The notes: a model not told the origin generated them from the letters alone. Positions 8,501 through 17,829 are shown, counted from the stretch's first letter. The stretch: DNA of 64,000 nt from Labilibaculum manganireducens (GCF_002843385.1 NZ_MVDE01000016.1:1-64000); one strand, 5' to 3'. Made by a program: numbers and translations.

Positions 8501-11500
8501 GAACCTGATTCAATTCAAATTCTTTTAGGAGAAGATGAATTAGGTATTGATGAAAATTTCGAAACTGGGAATCTTGAAAATTGGATAAATACGAAGGATT
8601 GGAGTGTTTCGTCTTACCGGCCAATTGCAGGTGAATATTCATTGAAACACAATTTGTCAGAAGAATTAGGTTCAAGCTATATTTGTACTCCTTTGAAGGG
8701 ATTTAACCCCAAATCGGGTGCAATTAATTGGCGTTTTATTGTTCAAAATGGTGATTGGGATCCATCCTCGGGAAATAAATTTGTCTTTCATTTGCTCATG
8801 GATGATTCTGATCCGAGTGCAGCTACTACTAAATATTCTGTTGGTGTAAATCAAAGTGGATCAAATGATATTTTGAGTTTGTGTACTTTGAATAAAGATC
8901 AGAAATTGAAAGTTTTATTAGAATCAGAATTTAACTGGAATGAAAATGAGGCCGTTGCCATTCAGATCACTTATTACCCAAATGGTTTATGGAAAATGGA
9001 ATACAACCGATTGGGAAAAAAAGAAAACTGGTTAGTTGCTGGAAAAATTCAATCTCAAGTTATGCCAGATGCAAAGGAATGGTTTTCGGGTTTGGATTTT
9101 ACCTATGAAACAGCCTCCAGAGCAGGAAATCTTTGGTTTGATGATTTGGAAATAAAATCCATTAATACACCGCCGTTTTTTAAGTCTTATAAGATTTTGG
9201 CAGCGGATTCTTTGCTTTTGGAATATTCGGAGAAGCTTGATTTTTCAAAATCTGCTGAAATCGAAAATTTTAAATTGACAAGAACCAATGGAGAATATTT
9301 GGGAATGAAAGTTTTGCCTGGAGTTGAAGATAATTGCTTACTTCTTGTTTTGGATGATGCATTAAAAACCGGGAATTATTTATTAGATCTGTATAATATT
9401 ACTGATGCTAAGGGGGCAGTGCAGGAAAAGGAGTCAATTAATTTCGGATATTTTGTTCCTGCAAAAAGTAATGATTTGGTCATTAACGAAATTATGGTCG
9501 ACGAAACACCTTCTGTTGGGTTGCCGGTATATGAATTTATTGAATTGTACAATACCAGTACATATCCTATAGTTATTGAGAATTGGATTTTAAAAGTAGG
9601 CGAGAAGGAGACCGTTTTAACTGCGGACACAATTCCCGCCGAATCTTATTTAATTTTGTGTTCAAATTCTGCAGTAGAAGAATTTGCTTCGTTTGGTGAT
9701 GTGCTTGGAGTTAGTAACTTCCCTGGACTAACAAATTCAGGAGGAACAATTGAAATACAATCTGCGGAGAAGATAGTTATTGATCAGGTTTCCTATTCGG
9801 ATTCATGGTACAGGTCTGCTGAAAAATCGGATGGAGGCTGGTCATTGGAACGAATCGATCCTTTAAATACCTGCAGTACCGCTGGTAACTGGTCTGCTTC
9901 GAATAGTGAAACAGGAGGAACTCCCGGGAAGGAAAATTCCATTTATGGGAATAATATTGACAATTTGGCTCCAGAAGTTTCTCATTTAAGAGTATTGTCC
10001 AAAAATCACCTGTCTATAGAGCTGAGTGAGCAAATTGACTCATTTTCTTTGCTTAGTCTCCAGAATTATTCGTTGGCTGATAATCCTGTTTCTACAATTA
10101 AGGTGGAAACGCCAATGATTGCTTACCTTGAGTTTGCCAATTCTTTTGAAGATGGTCATGAACAGCAACTAAATATTACCAGCTTGCAGGATGAGTGTGG
10201 CAATGTGTTGGATACAGTTGTGAGTTTTATTTGGTATGAGGTTCATTCCAACGATATTGTGATCAATGAAATCATGGCAGATGAAACTCCTGCAGTTGGG
10301 TTGCCGGAATATGAATTTATTGAATTGTACAATTCCAGTGAATATCCGATATCCATTGAGAATTGGATTTTAAAATCAGGAGAGAAGGAGACTGTTTTAG
10401 CTGAGTACACAATCCCCGCTAAATCTTATCTGGTTTTGTGCGCAAATTCTGCGGTAGAGGAATTTACTTCTTTTGGAGATGTGTTAGGTGTTTCCGGTTT
10501 TCCTGGATTAACAAATTCAGGAGGAACAATTGAAATACAATCTGCAGAGAAGATCGTTATTGATCAGGTTTCCTATTCTGATTCATGGTACAGGTCTGCT
10601 GAAAAATCGAACGGAGGCTGGTCATTGGAACGAATCGATCCGGCAAATACATCTTGGCAGGAAAATAACTGGAAGGCTTCTGAAAACGAATTGGGAGGAA
10701 CTCCGGGTAAAGTGAATTCAATTTATTCAATAAATCAAGATCTGATTGCTCCAGGTATCGAATCCTGCAGGTGTATTTCAGCAAATTGTTTAAAACTTGT
10801 TTTTAGCGAGCCAATTGAAAATACAGGTCGTGTTTTATCAAATTTTCAACTTTCTCCTGATTTAGTATATCCTAAGAAAGTGATTCAGGCTGATTTAACA
10901 GGTAAAAAGTTTCAATTGATTTTTAATGAGGATTTTGTTAGGAACAGTCAATGTCAACTCATCTTATCTGATGAAATTAAAGATTTAGCAGGCAATTCCA
11001 TGATAACCAAAGAATTTGAGTTCTGGGTACCGGGAATTATCACGAAAGGTGATCTGGTGATAAATGAAGTATTGTTCAATCCTTATCCCGATGGATCGGA
11101 TTATGTGGAAATTGTAAATGTATCGGAAAAAGTAATTGATTTGTCAAGCATAAAATTGGCTGCGCGAACAGATAATTTTGAATTAGACAATGAAGTTTCA
11201 ATTTCAGACAAATACCTGCTTCCCAATGAATATATATTAGTGGCAGAAGATACTCTTAATGTTCAACAAAACTATTTTACATCCAATCCTGATGTTTTTT
11301 GTCAAATTAAATCTCTTCCATCCTTTTCAGATGATGCAGGAAGAGTCGTTCTTATTTCCAATAATGAACTTATTGATGATTTTGCATACACTGAAAATAT
11401 GCATTTTGAATTATTGGCTTCGGTTGAAGGTGTATCCTTGGAAAGGATAAATCCAAAAGGTGAAACGAATAGTAAATCGAATTGGCAATCGGCGGCTCAA

Positions 11501-11881
11501 AATATCGGATTTGGTACTCCGGGAATTCAAAATTCAGTTTACAATGATCTCAGCAGTTCAAATTCCGAAATAGGTTTGTCTCCTAAAATATTTACTCCAG
11601 ATAATGATGGTTTTGATGATCGCCTGCTGATTACTTTTAATCTGGAAATGGATGGTTATCTAGCTACGGTTCGAATCTATAATTCGATGGGGATTGAAAT
11701 TAGGAAATTAGCGAACAATTTGAATTTAGCCAATGAGGATTCTTTATTTTGGGATGGACTAACTTCACAAAAAGAGAGAGCTTCAATAGGAATCTATTTG
11801 GTGTATATCGAATTATTTAGTCCGGATGGAAAACGTAAAATTTTTAAAGAGTCCTGTGTTTTGGGTGGAAAATTTAATTAA
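5576..11881 (+). CDS. Giant secreted lamin-tail-domain protein
   Basis: A 2101-residue exported protein. A signal peptide (about residues 1-24) is followed by a beta-sandwich-like region to ~190. Three related ~270-residue modules follow, each closing with a VEA.....F...P boundary (VEATRMIFSGCP, VEAKEMLFQTVP, VEASQLSFSSYP). A concanavalin-like region is at ~990-1195. Three lamin-tail domains begin VINEIMVDE, VINEIMADE and VINEVLFNP (about 1300, 1560, 1825), the first two each followed by an Ig-like segment. The end (SPKIFTPDNDGFDD, then WDG) resembles FlgD-Ig/CHU_C-type tails used in type IX secretion; a canonical sorting signal is not certain. It probably acts at the cell surface in adhesion or as a scaffold. 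No enzymatic motif was seen. Confidence 0.85.
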   Translation: MKKTLSIKLFLLLFLLNSNCLYADDIWEIDFTSDIGKGYWGSNSDLTGITDWSLDVSNCTLSDDEDYVKVVVTGGGRFEAKDIDGEAVWKSKSIDISGFTDVSISLLVAETGSSANVEKYVKVYYQLDGGAEVLFGVNGENIGNWGSSEVEQSGLNGSQLVVVVRLNNELAGDNKVYFDNVVVTGSPVVPKTDNLTQIRASDNPVESKLLSTNCNEKEKALTCFRFVIDETAEAADGLPTKISRMIFYNSKPDNGINWKDCSGGFCLFTNNEEIIPQNLIIESDSILMDFEENQISIPDAEKMEFELRCYLNSDHPLTDGETFQLYCKDSAKSFETFVSGSGFNPANEELPSAIHSIEVEATRMIFSGCPDTLIRNNDFSILVTAVDDFNNKDLDVNYAVLLSLETGTGNLESLNGFQNSFVKGEVNFESLKYSHPEFIKLAVSNDVLPKAISENIKVENTYESLVNVNDSYSSDSIISSLCIREVDAFEVFRFSVTDSGNDNASTILEQIRLIGSEKNQVNWKKSIEKFFVKVDGEVLDVECTIKDKQVDIHFLESELNKEILSEESVGYSVFCFLKEGKTIDEELFQMKIDSLHAGWIISDGSSGLSSNFGGNLVGKEFTLEVEAKEMLFQTVPESVNYQEQFTVLVQLVDSLGNSDTNSEFEIELSLASGNGELSSENLKLTSEDGDFRWEDLIYSEAENFTLQAECDHFPTILSDNISGVDKTSVIGSADPILAKPLSSLATTQDDTISVLNFKISDLAAHDQLPTIISNLKFYNKYPEHYFSWAKHISGAVLLSKGEMIAASSNISDNRIEFNSSKGVLELPNNSEMNLSLAIFFRKGQLPDNATFQVEIPKVHEWKCLESGSKIQEILPDDIISEIHFIKVEASQLSFSSYPFGINNSDEKFSLKIAACDHFKSIDKDAIGAVHLSLLDGNGELIVADDNLELVNGIVDYDSVQYNGNEDFILKIESSLEPDSIQILLGEDELGIDENFETGNLENWINTKDWSVSSYRPIAGEYSLKHNLSEELGSSYICTPLKGFNPKSGAINWRFIVQNGDWDPSSGNKFVFHLLMDDSDPSAATTKYSVGVNQSGSNDILSLCTLNKDQKLKVLLESEFNWNENEAVAIQITYYPNGLWKMEYNRLGKKENWLVAGKIQSQVMPDAKEWFSGLDFTYETASRAGNLWFDDLEIKSINTPPFFKSYKILAADSLLLEYSEKLDFSKSAEIENFKLTRTNGEYLGMKVLPGVEDNCLLLVLDDALKTGNYLLDLYNITDAKGAVQEKESINFGYFVPAKSNDLVINEIMVDETPSVGLPVYEFIELYNTSTYPIVIENWILKVGEKETVLTADTIPAESYLILCSNSAVEEFASFGDVLGVSNFPGLTNSGGTIEIQSAEKIVIDQVSYSDSWYRSAEKSDGGWSLERIDPLNTCSTAGNWSASNSETGGTPGKENSIYGNNIDNLAPEVSHLRVLSKNHLSIELSEQIDSFSLLSLQNYSLADNPVSTIKVETPMIAYLEFANSFEDGHEQQLNITSLQDECGNVLDTVVSFIWYEVHSNDIVINEIMADETPAVGLPEYEFIELYNSSEYPISIENWILKSGEKETVLAEYTIPAKSYLVLCANSAVEEFTSFGDVLGVSGFPGLTNSGGTIEIQSAEKIVIDQVSYSDSWYRSAEKSNGGWSLERIDPANTSWQENNWKASENELGGTPGKVNSIYSINQDLIAPGIESCRCISANCLKLVFSEPIENTGRVLSNFQLSPDLVYPKKVIQADLTGKKFQLIFNEDFVRNSQCQLILSDEIKDLAGNSMITKEFEFWVPGIITKGDLVINEVLFNPYPDGSDYVEIVNVSEKVIDLSSIKLAARTDNFELDNEVSISDKYLLPNEYILVAEDTLNVQQNYFTSNPDVFCQIKSLPSFSDDAGRVVLISNNELIDDFAYTENMHFELLASVEGVSLERINPKGETNSKSNWQSAAQNIGFGTPGIQNSVYNDLSSSNSEIGLSPKIFTPDNDGFDDRLLITFNLEMDGYLATVRIYNSMGIEIRKLANNLNLANEDSLFWDGLTSQKERASIGIYLVYIELFSPDGKRKIFKESCVLGGKFN
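9476..9860 (+). repeat. Lamin-tail DNA repeat, copy 1
   Basis: This stretch of the giant gene is nearly identical in DNA to 10256-10640, at an exact 780-bp (260-codon) offset. Identity is especially high from about 9731 to 9860, where only scattered single-base differences are seen. This is more similarity than the rest of the repeat period shows. Confidence 0.85.
10256..10640 (+). repeat. Lamin-tail DNA repeat, copy 2
   Basis: Second copy of the near-identical lamin-tail-encoding segment, offset 780 bp from 9476-9860. The third lamin-tail domain (from about 11048) is only distantly related at the DNA level. Confidence 0.85.
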
Positions 11882-12066
11882 GACAGCATTTAATTGAACG
11901 GCAATAGAGTTTTTTCAAAAAAATGAAATTAACTGTTGATTATTTATGTTTGTTTTTGTAACTTAATGATGCATAGGGTGTTTGAATGCTTTTGAAATTA
12001 AATGTATCTCAAACTGCTTTTAGTGATAGCTGTTAATTAATGTAGTGGTTAATTTAATGGTAAAGT

Positions 12067-12095
12067 AAAGAGGAATCAATTTGATTCCTCTTTTA
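12067..12095. terminator. Bidirectional terminator, giant protein / lpxK
   Basis: A 12-bp perfect stem (12067-12078 with 12082-12093) with a three-base loop, followed by TTTT on the plus strand. It lies three bases beyond the lpxK stop, between convergent genes. Confidence 0.8.
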
Positions 12096-12097
12096 TT

Positions 12098-13225
12098 TTA
12101 TATTGAGTCGGTCTTGATGTTATGCAGATTGCTTGAACGCTTATTTTTCTGCACATAGTTCATAATCTGCACATCGAATTTTGACTTGTCTTCATTCAAA
12201 AATTTTATCCGTAAAGGAATATAGAACAAATGCTTTTTTATTGATTCATGATTGATATCCATATCGTAAAATCGAGTCGCATCTTTTTCCGTTGTAACAA
12301 TTATTTTATTTTCACCCTTCAGGTGTTCAAATTTCGAATGAATTAAATCAATATCTTTTGTTCCAAATGAATAATGATCCGGAAACTTCAATTCTTCTAC
12401 CAAATCGGAGAAATTCTCAAGGTATTCTCTTAAAGGTTTAGGATTGGCAATTCCAGTTACCAAAATAATAGAAAAATTATCTTTATCCCAATCTTCGTTA
12501 ATAATATTGATAGCGTTATCTCTAAAAACAGGTTCTAAATTTCCGTAATCAAGGCTTGTGAAATATAAGGACTGAAAGGGAAGAAGATCAAGTTCTTTAA
12601 CAATTATTCTTCTATCAATAGGAGTCATATTTTCCGGCGATTTACTTACAATAATAATGTTGGCCCGGTCTTTTTCACCTGCACTTTCGCGCAGTCTGCC
12701 ATATGGCATAATATAATCCTGGGTAATTGGCCGGTTGTAGTCTATCAATAAAATCGATAAACCGGCTTTTATAGATCGGTGTTGAAAAGCATCATCAAGC
12801 AGTACTGCAGCCAAATCGGTACCATGTTCCGATTGAAGCAGGTTTTTTACTCCATTCACTCTTTTCTTATCAACTGAGACTAAAATATCTGGGAATTTTC
12901 TTTTAATCTGCATTGGTTCATCACCAATCTGATATGATGTTGATGCTTCATCAGCAAGGATATATCCTTTTGATTTTCGTTTATAACCCCGACTTAATGT
13001 GGCTATTTTATAATCATCTTTTAGTAAGGTAATCAGGTATTCGATATGAGGAGTTTTACCGGTTCCACCTACAGTAATATTGCCTACAGATATAATGGGA
13101 ATTTTAAATTCGGTACTAGGTAATATATTAAAATCAAAAAGTAGATTCCGTACAGATACAATCAGCCCATATAGTAAACTAAAAGGGAAAAGCAGACTTT
13201 TCAGGATGGGAGATAGTTTATTCAT
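12098..13225 (-). CDS. lpxK: Tetraacyldisaccharide 4'-kinase
   Basis: A 375-residue inner-membrane-associated kinase that phosphorylates the lipid A disaccharide at the 4' position. An N-terminal hydrophobic helix (around residues 8-28) is followed by the P-loop VGNITVGGTGKTPHIEYL (about 47-64) and the family motif LLDDAFQHR. The C-terminal part contains FPDHYSF and VTTEKDATR, both typical of LpxK. It is a single gene on the minus strand; sppA upstream is separated by 269 bp containing sppA's own terminator. Confidence 0.95.
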   Translation of the reverse strand: MNKLSPILKSLLFPFSLLYGLIVSVRNLLFDFNILPSTEFKIPIISVGNITVGGTGKTPHIEYLITLLKDDYKIATLSRGYKRKSKGYILADEASTSYQIGDEPMQIKRKFPDILVSVDKKRVNGVKNLLQSEHGTDLAAVLLDDAFQHRSIKAGLSILLIDYNRPITQDYIMPYGRLRESAGEKDRANIIIVSKSPENMTPIDRRIIVKELDLLPFQSLYFTSLDYGNLEPVFRDNAINIINEDWDKDNFSIILVTGIANPKPLREYLENFSDLVEELKFPDHYSFGTKDIDLIHSKFEHLKGENKIIVTTEKDATRFYDMDINHESIKKHLFYIPLRIKFLNEDKSKFDVQIMNYVQKNKRSSNLHNIKTDSI

Positions 13226-13440
13226 TTGATTTTGGGTTTGAAAAAGGGAATCGGCCTTTCCCAGACATGTTTTTTGGTTAGTAGATTATATTGCCTAAAA
13301 TTACTGAAATAATTCAAATGATAATAATTTTCTTGCTCCAGCCAATAAAAATCATTTCTGCTAAATCTTTAAGATAGGGAATCAGTAGTTGAATTGATAA
13401 TTAAATAATGTGTTTTTCTGAAATATATCGATTCCTGAGA

Positions 13441-13469
13441 AAAAAAATCCTCATGAATAACATGAGGAT
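13441..13469 (-). terminator. Terminator of sppA
   Basis: The stem ATCCTCATG (13447-13455) pairs with CATGAGGAT (13461-13469). On the minus strand it is followed by a seven-base T-run (complement of 13441-13447). Confidence 0.85.
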
Positions 13470-13494
13470 CTTAATTATTTAAAGTTAATTTTTC

Positions 13495-15288
13495 CTAGTG
13501 CAGGTCAATTTCGTAGGGAATACGGGCCTGAATTCCACCAAGTTGTATAAGGTCTTGTGTTTTTTCATAAGTACTGTAAAAGTTTCCCAATTCGTTTTTA
13601 AGAATTTTGATTTTTGCTTTACCGGTTAATTCTTCTATAATTGCTTCAAAAGGATCTTTTAATTTTGGAAGAGAAACAATTCGGTAATCTTCAACTCCAG
13701 CTTTTTCTTTGGCTATTTGAATGGCTGTTTCCAATCCTCCCAAAACATCAACCAAACCATTCTTCTGTGCATCCATTGCATTCCAAACTCTGCCTTGAGC
13801 AACTTCGTGCACCTGTTCAACAGTCATGTTACGTCCCTCAGCAACTCTACTTACGAATGTATCGTAACCGTTATTAATGATATTCTGAACAATTTCTTTT
13901 TCTGTTGGAGTAAATTTTCTGGATGAAATAGGAAGCATCAATGGATAGCTGCCACCAAAAGCTGCATGTTCATTGGTTCCGTAAGAATCAGTTGTCAAGC
14001 CAAATTTCTCCTTTATTAGCTCTTCTCCAGAAAAGAATAAACCATAAATTCCAATCGAACCGGTAATCGTATTTTTATCAGCAACAATTGTATCAGCAGT
14101 ACATGCAATATAATACCCACCGGAGGCGGCAACATTTCCCATTGATGCAATTACAGGTTTTGCATCCGAAGCTAATTTAACTTCTCTCCATATAAAATCA
14201 GATACATTTGCATATCCTCCCGGAGAGTTAACTCTTAATACAATTGCTTTAATTGTAGAATCAAGACGAGCCTCACGAATGGTTTTAGCCAATCCGGGTC
14301 CAATTGAGCTTTCGTTTTGTTCTAAACCTATTGCACCACTTGCATAAATAACAGCGATTTTATTTTTCGAAAATTTATAGTTTGCATCTGGCGCGTTTGC
14401 ATAATCAGAAGTGCTTACCAATCTTAGTTTTTTATTTTCTTTAATATCAGATAGTTTTCTTAGCTTATCCTCCATTTCATCTTCATAGATAACTCCGTCG
14501 ATTAAGCCATATTTTTCTGCATCGGCAGCTTTTCTAACGGCTACTTCATCAATCAGCTGATTCAGTTTTTCAACAGTAATATTTCTCTCTTCCGATATTC
14601 CTTCAAGAAGTTGATTCCACATAGCTCCAACATAAGCCATGGTTTGTTCTCGACTTTCATCACTCATATCGTCACGAAAATATTGTTCGGTTGCCGATTT
14701 GTATTTCCCAACCCGAATAACCTGGGCCTCAACGCCAATTTTCTCAAGAAATTTCCTGTAAAAGGTTCTTTCACCTCCCATACCTAATAGAAATAAACCA
14801 GCTTCAGGGTTGAGGAAAACACTATCAGCAATAGAAGTTAAATAATATGCTTTCTGTGAATGACCAAAATTATTGTAGCTAACTATGAATTTACCTGTTG
14901 TTTTAAATTCCTTTAGTTTATTCCTGATTTCTTCGATAGACGCCATGCCTCCAAAATTGGCTGGGATATCAGTTACATTAAGGTAAATTCCTTTTATTTT
15001 TTCATCTGTTTTGGCTTTCTCAATATTTTCAAGAACGGTGTTTAGCCCGATGTTGGCATCAGCACTCATAGTGAAAAAATTGAAGTTAGACATCGGGTTG
15101 TCTGAACCTCGGTCTACTAATTGCTGATTTAATTTTATTTCCAGAATACTTTTGTCTTTTATGTCGACAGGTTTATCACTACCTGACGCAATCCCGGCAA
15201 TGATTATTATTCCAAGAAATAATAATATAAAACCTCCAATAATAACTCCAAGAATTGAGGCGAAAGTAAATTTGAAAAAACTCTTCAT
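13495..15288 (-). CDS. sppA: Signal peptide peptidase SppA, long form
   Basis: About 597 residues from the ATG at 15288, which puts the membrane helix at residues ~5-30; an upstream in-frame start at 15315 would add nine polar residues and is less likely. Two SppA/S49 domains are present. The second carries the nucleophile in GNVAASGGYY (Ser near residue 388), and the first contributes the general-base Lys region VGKYKSATEQYFRD. This is the 67-kDa type of membrane-bound serine protease that degrades cleaved signal peptides. Single gene with its own terminator. Confidence 0.95.
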   Translation of the reverse strand: MKSFFKFTFASILGVIIGGFILLFLGIIIIAGIASGSDKPVDIKDKSILEIKLNQQLVDRGSDNPMSNFNFFTMSADANIGLNTVLENIEKAKTDEKIKGIYLNVTDIPANFGGMASIEEIRNKLKEFKTTGKFIVSYNNFGHSQKAYYLTSIADSVFLNPEAGLFLLGMGGERTFYRKFLEKIGVEAQVIRVGKYKSATEQYFRDDMSDESREQTMAYVGAMWNQLLEGISEERNITVEKLNQLIDEVAVRKAADAEKYGLIDGVIYEDEMEDKLRKLSDIKENKKLRLVSTSDYANAPDANYKFSKNKIAVIYASGAIGLEQNESSIGPGLAKTIREARLDSTIKAIVLRVNSPGGYANVSDFIWREVKLASDAKPVIASMGNVAASGGYYIACTADTIVADKNTITGSIGIYGLFFSGEELIKEKFGLTTDSYGTNEHAAFGGSYPLMLPISSRKFTPTEKEIVQNIINNGYDTFVSRVAEGRNMTVEQVHEVAQGRVWNAMDAQKNGLVDVLGGLETAIQIAKEKAGVEDYRIVSLPKLKDPFEAIIEELTGKAKIKILKNELGNFYSTYEKTQDLIQLGGIQARIPYEIDLH

Positions 15289-15469
15289 AACTATATGTGT
15301 TTTGTGGATAATCAATTAATTAGTAATAATTGTAAATTATGGTAAAATTAGAAACAAACAAATATATTTAATTTAGTTGAAACTGGCTTGGTGCAATGCC
15401 TTATTTTCGATATACATTTTGATATCGGGGTTTTCTTTGTTTCTTTTACCGATAAAAAGAGAATTTTAC

Positions 15470-15958
15470 ATGGCGAGAGTATATTTTTTATTGGGAGGTA
15501 ACTTAGATGATAGAGAAAGAATCCTTTCTGAAGCAATTTCGAAGATGAAAATGGAAATAGGGGAGTTGGTGGATTGTTCTTCTATTTACGAAACTGAACC
15601 ATGGGGTTTTGAACACGAATTGAATTTTTTAAATCAGGTTGTCGTAATTGAAACCGGGCTTGAGGCGGAAGAAATATTGAATGTGATCCAGCAAATTGAG
15701 AAAGATTTAGGGCGGGTTCGTAAAAAAGATCAGTACAGTGAAAGAACAATTGATATTGATATTCTTTTTTACGGGGATCAGATTATTTCTACCGACCGTT
15801 TGGTTGTTCCTCATCCCAGGGTTCAGGAACGATTATTTGCACTGGTTCCAATGCTCGATGTTGCACCTGAATTAATGCATCCGATCGAAATAAAAAGCAT
15901 AAGAGAATTGCACGCGGTTTGTCCGGATAAAATGGAAGTGAAAAAATTCAAGCACTAA
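15470..15958 (+). CDS. folK: 6-hydroxymethyl-7,8-dihydropterin pyrophosphokinase
   Basis: A 162-residue folate-pathway enzyme that transfers pyrophosphate from ATP to hydroxymethyl-dihydropterin. The ATG at 15470 starts MARVYFLLGGNLDDRE, the family N-terminus; an in-frame start at 15377 would add a spurious hydrophobic extension. The motifs YSERTIDIDILFYG and PHPRVQERLFALVPM are intact. It converges with upp across a shared terminator. Confidence 0.96.
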   Translation: MARVYFLLGGNLDDRERILSEAISKMKMEIGELVDCSSIYETEPWGFEHELNFLNQVVVIETGLEAEEILNVIQQIEKDLGRVRKKDQYSERTIDIDILFYGDQIISTDRLVVPHPRVQERLFALVPMLDVAPELMHPIEIKSIRELHAVCPDKMEVKKFKH

Positions 15959-15989
15959 AAAAGGGTTGTTCCTAAAAAACAACCCTTTT
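15959..15989. terminator. Bidirectional terminator folK / upp
   Basis: A 12-bp perfect stem AAAAGGGTTGTT (15959-15970) with AACAACCCTTTT (15978-15989), loop of seven bases. The A/T ends give T-runs on both strands. Confidence 0.85.
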
Positions 15990-16005
15990 CTGATAAATAT
16001 TTTAT

Positions 16006-16662
16006 TTATCCCAGTTTAGCACCAAATGCAAGATCACCTGCATCGCCGCATCCCGGAACAATATATGATTTTGAATTTAAATCCTTATCAACAGCACCCA
16101 TCCAGATAGTGATATTTTCATTAGAAAGTTTACTTTTTATAAACTCAACACCTTCTTCACTACCAATAACTGCAACAATGTGAACGTGTTTAGGTGTTCC
16201 TTTTGTTAGCATTGCTTTATACGCTAATTCCATTGAAGAACCTGTAGCCAGCATCGGATCGGCAAGAATAACAACTTTGCCATCTATCGATGGAGATGAA
16301 ATGTATTCAAAATTGATTTTGAACTCGCCATCATCAGAATATTTTCTGTAAGCAGAAATAAAGGCATTTTCCGATCTGTCGAAGTAATTTAAAAGACCAG
16401 TGTGTAAAGGTAAGCCTGCCCTAAGAATGGAAGCTACTACAACTTCGCAGGATGGAAGGTTTGTAAGTGATTCTCCAAGAGGAGTTTGTATTGAGCTTTC
16501 AGTAAAATCCAATTCCTTACTGATTTCGTAAGCAAAAATTTCGCCCACTCTTTCCAGGTTTCTTCTAAAGCGAAGAGGATCTTTTTGAATATTTATATCT
16601 CTGATTTCAGCTATGAATTGATTAAAAAGAGAGTTTTTTTCTCCTAAAGTATTGACCACCAT
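16006..16662 (-). CDS. upp: Uracil phosphoribosyltransferase
   Basis: A 218-residue pyrimidine-salvage enzyme making UMP from uracil and PRPP. The PRPP-binding loop is seen as LADPMLATGSSMELA and the uracil-binding C-terminus as GCGDAGDLAFG. The flexible-arm region VVVASILRAGLPL is also present. The promoter TATATTTG lies 29 bases upstream of the start. The gene is single and converges with folK. Confidence 0.96.
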   Translation of the reverse strand: MVVNTLGEKNSLFNQFIAEIRDINIQKDPLRFRRNLERVGEIFAYEISKELDFTESSIQTPLGESLTNLPSCEVVVASILRAGLPLHTGLLNYFDRSENAFISAYRKYSDDGEFKINFEYISSPSIDGKVVILADPMLATGSSMELAYKAMLTKGTPKHVHIVAVIGSEEGVEFIKSKLSNENITIWMGAVDKDLNSKSYIVPGCGDAGDLAFGAKLG

Positions 16663-16690
16663 GATTATTTATTTAAAATTTAGCTGAGCG

Positions 16691-16723
16691 CAAATATAGC
16701 CATATTTCAAAAATATTAAACAA
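16691..16723 (-). promoter_or_regulatory. Promoter of upp
   Basis: TTG (16723-16721) and TATATTTG (16698-16691) on the minus strand, 22 bases apart. Predicted start near 16685, just ahead of the upp ATG at 16662. Confidence 0.55.
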
Positions 16724-16758
16724 GGAATTCCTTAAAAAATTGATAAGACTAATTCATT

Positions 16759-17454
16759 CTAAATTAGTCCTTCGTCTGCAAAGCTAAAGAATTGATTGTC
16801 TGCAATTATTAAATGATCCAACACCGAAATATTCATTAGTTTACCTGCCTCACTGGCTTTTGAGGTTACATCCTTGTCTGCATTGGAAGGTTGAAGGTTG
16901 CCTGACGGATGATTGTGGCAAAGAATTAAGTTGGTTGCACCTAAAAGCAGGGCATCTTTAAATACTAATCTTACATCAAAAACGGTTCCGGTGATACCTC
17001 CTGATGAAACGTTTTTAATTTCGACTATTTTATTTGCTTGATTAAGAAAAACGACCCAAAACTCCTCATGGCCTAAATCTTCAACATAGGGAGATATGAG
17101 TTCAAAAGCATCCTGACTGCAGTTTATTTTTTGTTTTTGTTTGGAGGGAAAAGCTTTTTGTCTCCGGCCTAATTCCAAAGCTGAAATGATACTAATAGCT
17201 TTTGCTTCCCCAATACCTGGGATTTTCACTAAATCATGAATGTTTTTTTTTGCGAGCAGATTAAGATCATTGTCGCAATCAGATAGAATTGATTTTGATA
17301 ATTCGACCGCAGATTGCTTTCGGTTACCACTTCCAATAATAATTGCCAGAAGCTCGGCAGAAGATAAACTTTTAACGCCTTTATACATTAATTTTTCTCT
17401 GGGGCGATCTTCAATAGCCCAGTCTTTAATGCTTAATTTCTTGTATTCGTCCAT
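16759..17454 (-). CDS. radC: RadC family JAB-domain protein
   Basis: A 231-residue protein with a helix-hairpin-helix (LVKIPGIGEAKAISI) followed by a JAB/MPN metalloprotease-like domain. The metal-binding motif is intact in LCHNHPSGNLQPSNAD. RadC was named as a DNA-repair gene, but a repair role is not firmly established and its biochemical activity is unknown. The length is typical for the family. It lies between upp and rpsT on the minus strand, separated from rpsT by that gene's terminator. Confidence 0.93.
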   Translation of the reverse strand: MDEYKKLSIKDWAIEDRPREKLMYKGVKSLSSAELLAIIIGSGNRKQSAVELSKSILSDCDNDLNLLAKKNIHDLVKIPGIGEAKAISIISALELGRRQKAFPSKQKQKINCSQDAFELISPYVEDLGHEEFWVVFLNQANKIVEIKNVSSGGITGTVFDVRLVFKDALLLGATNLILCHNHPSGNLQPSNADKDVTSKASEAGKLMNISVLDHLIIADNQFFSFADEGLI

Positions 17455-17527
17455 TTCGCGATGTGTTATAACTTAATTAAAGTTATGAAAATATACGAAA
17501 TAATCAAATGAGAATTTATTGCATGAC

Positions 17528-17552
17528 AAAAAGGGTTCTCATTGAGAACCCT
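17528..17552 (-). terminator. Terminator of rpsT
   Basis: The stem AGGGTTCTC (17532-17540) pairs with GAGAACCCT (17544-17552). The minus-strand continuation is a T-run (complement of the A-run from 17528). Confidence 0.8.
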
Positions 17553-17577
17553 CTATTATAGAGTAGTAATTTCTTAC

Positions 17578-17829
17578 CTACAGTTTGTTAACGTGTAAAG
17601 CTAATTTAGATTTTAAGTTAGCCGCTTTGTTTTTATGAATTACATTGATTTTTGCAAGTTTATCTAACATTGCAGTAACCGTTGGTAATAATTCGTTAGC
17701 AGCTTCTTTATCAGTAGTAGCACGTAACTTTCTTACAGCATTTCTAGTAGTCTTAGCGTAAAACTTGTTGTGTACTCGTTTTGCTTCAGACTGTCTTATT
17801 CTTTTAATTGCAGATTGATGATTTGCCAT
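17578..17829 (-). CDS. rpsT: 30S ribosomal protein S20
   Basis: An 83-residue, strongly basic protein starting [20 protein letters not shown], the S20 signature. It binds the 5' domain of 16S rRNA. The gene lies 32 bases downstream of a tRNA-Glu gene on the same strand with no terminator between them, so it may be co-transcribed with the tRNA as well as from its own start. Confidence 0.97.
   Translation of the reverse strand: MANHQSAIKRIRQSEAKRVHNKFYAKTTRNAVRKLRATTDKEAANELLPTVTAMLDKLAKINVIHKNKAANLKSKLALHVNKL

Noticed and set aside
11945-12095. TATGTTTG (11945-11952) and the terminator at 12067-12093 could bound another small RNA.
   Set aside because: No TTTG/TTG lies at the right distance upstream, and the terminator is explained by the two convergent genes.
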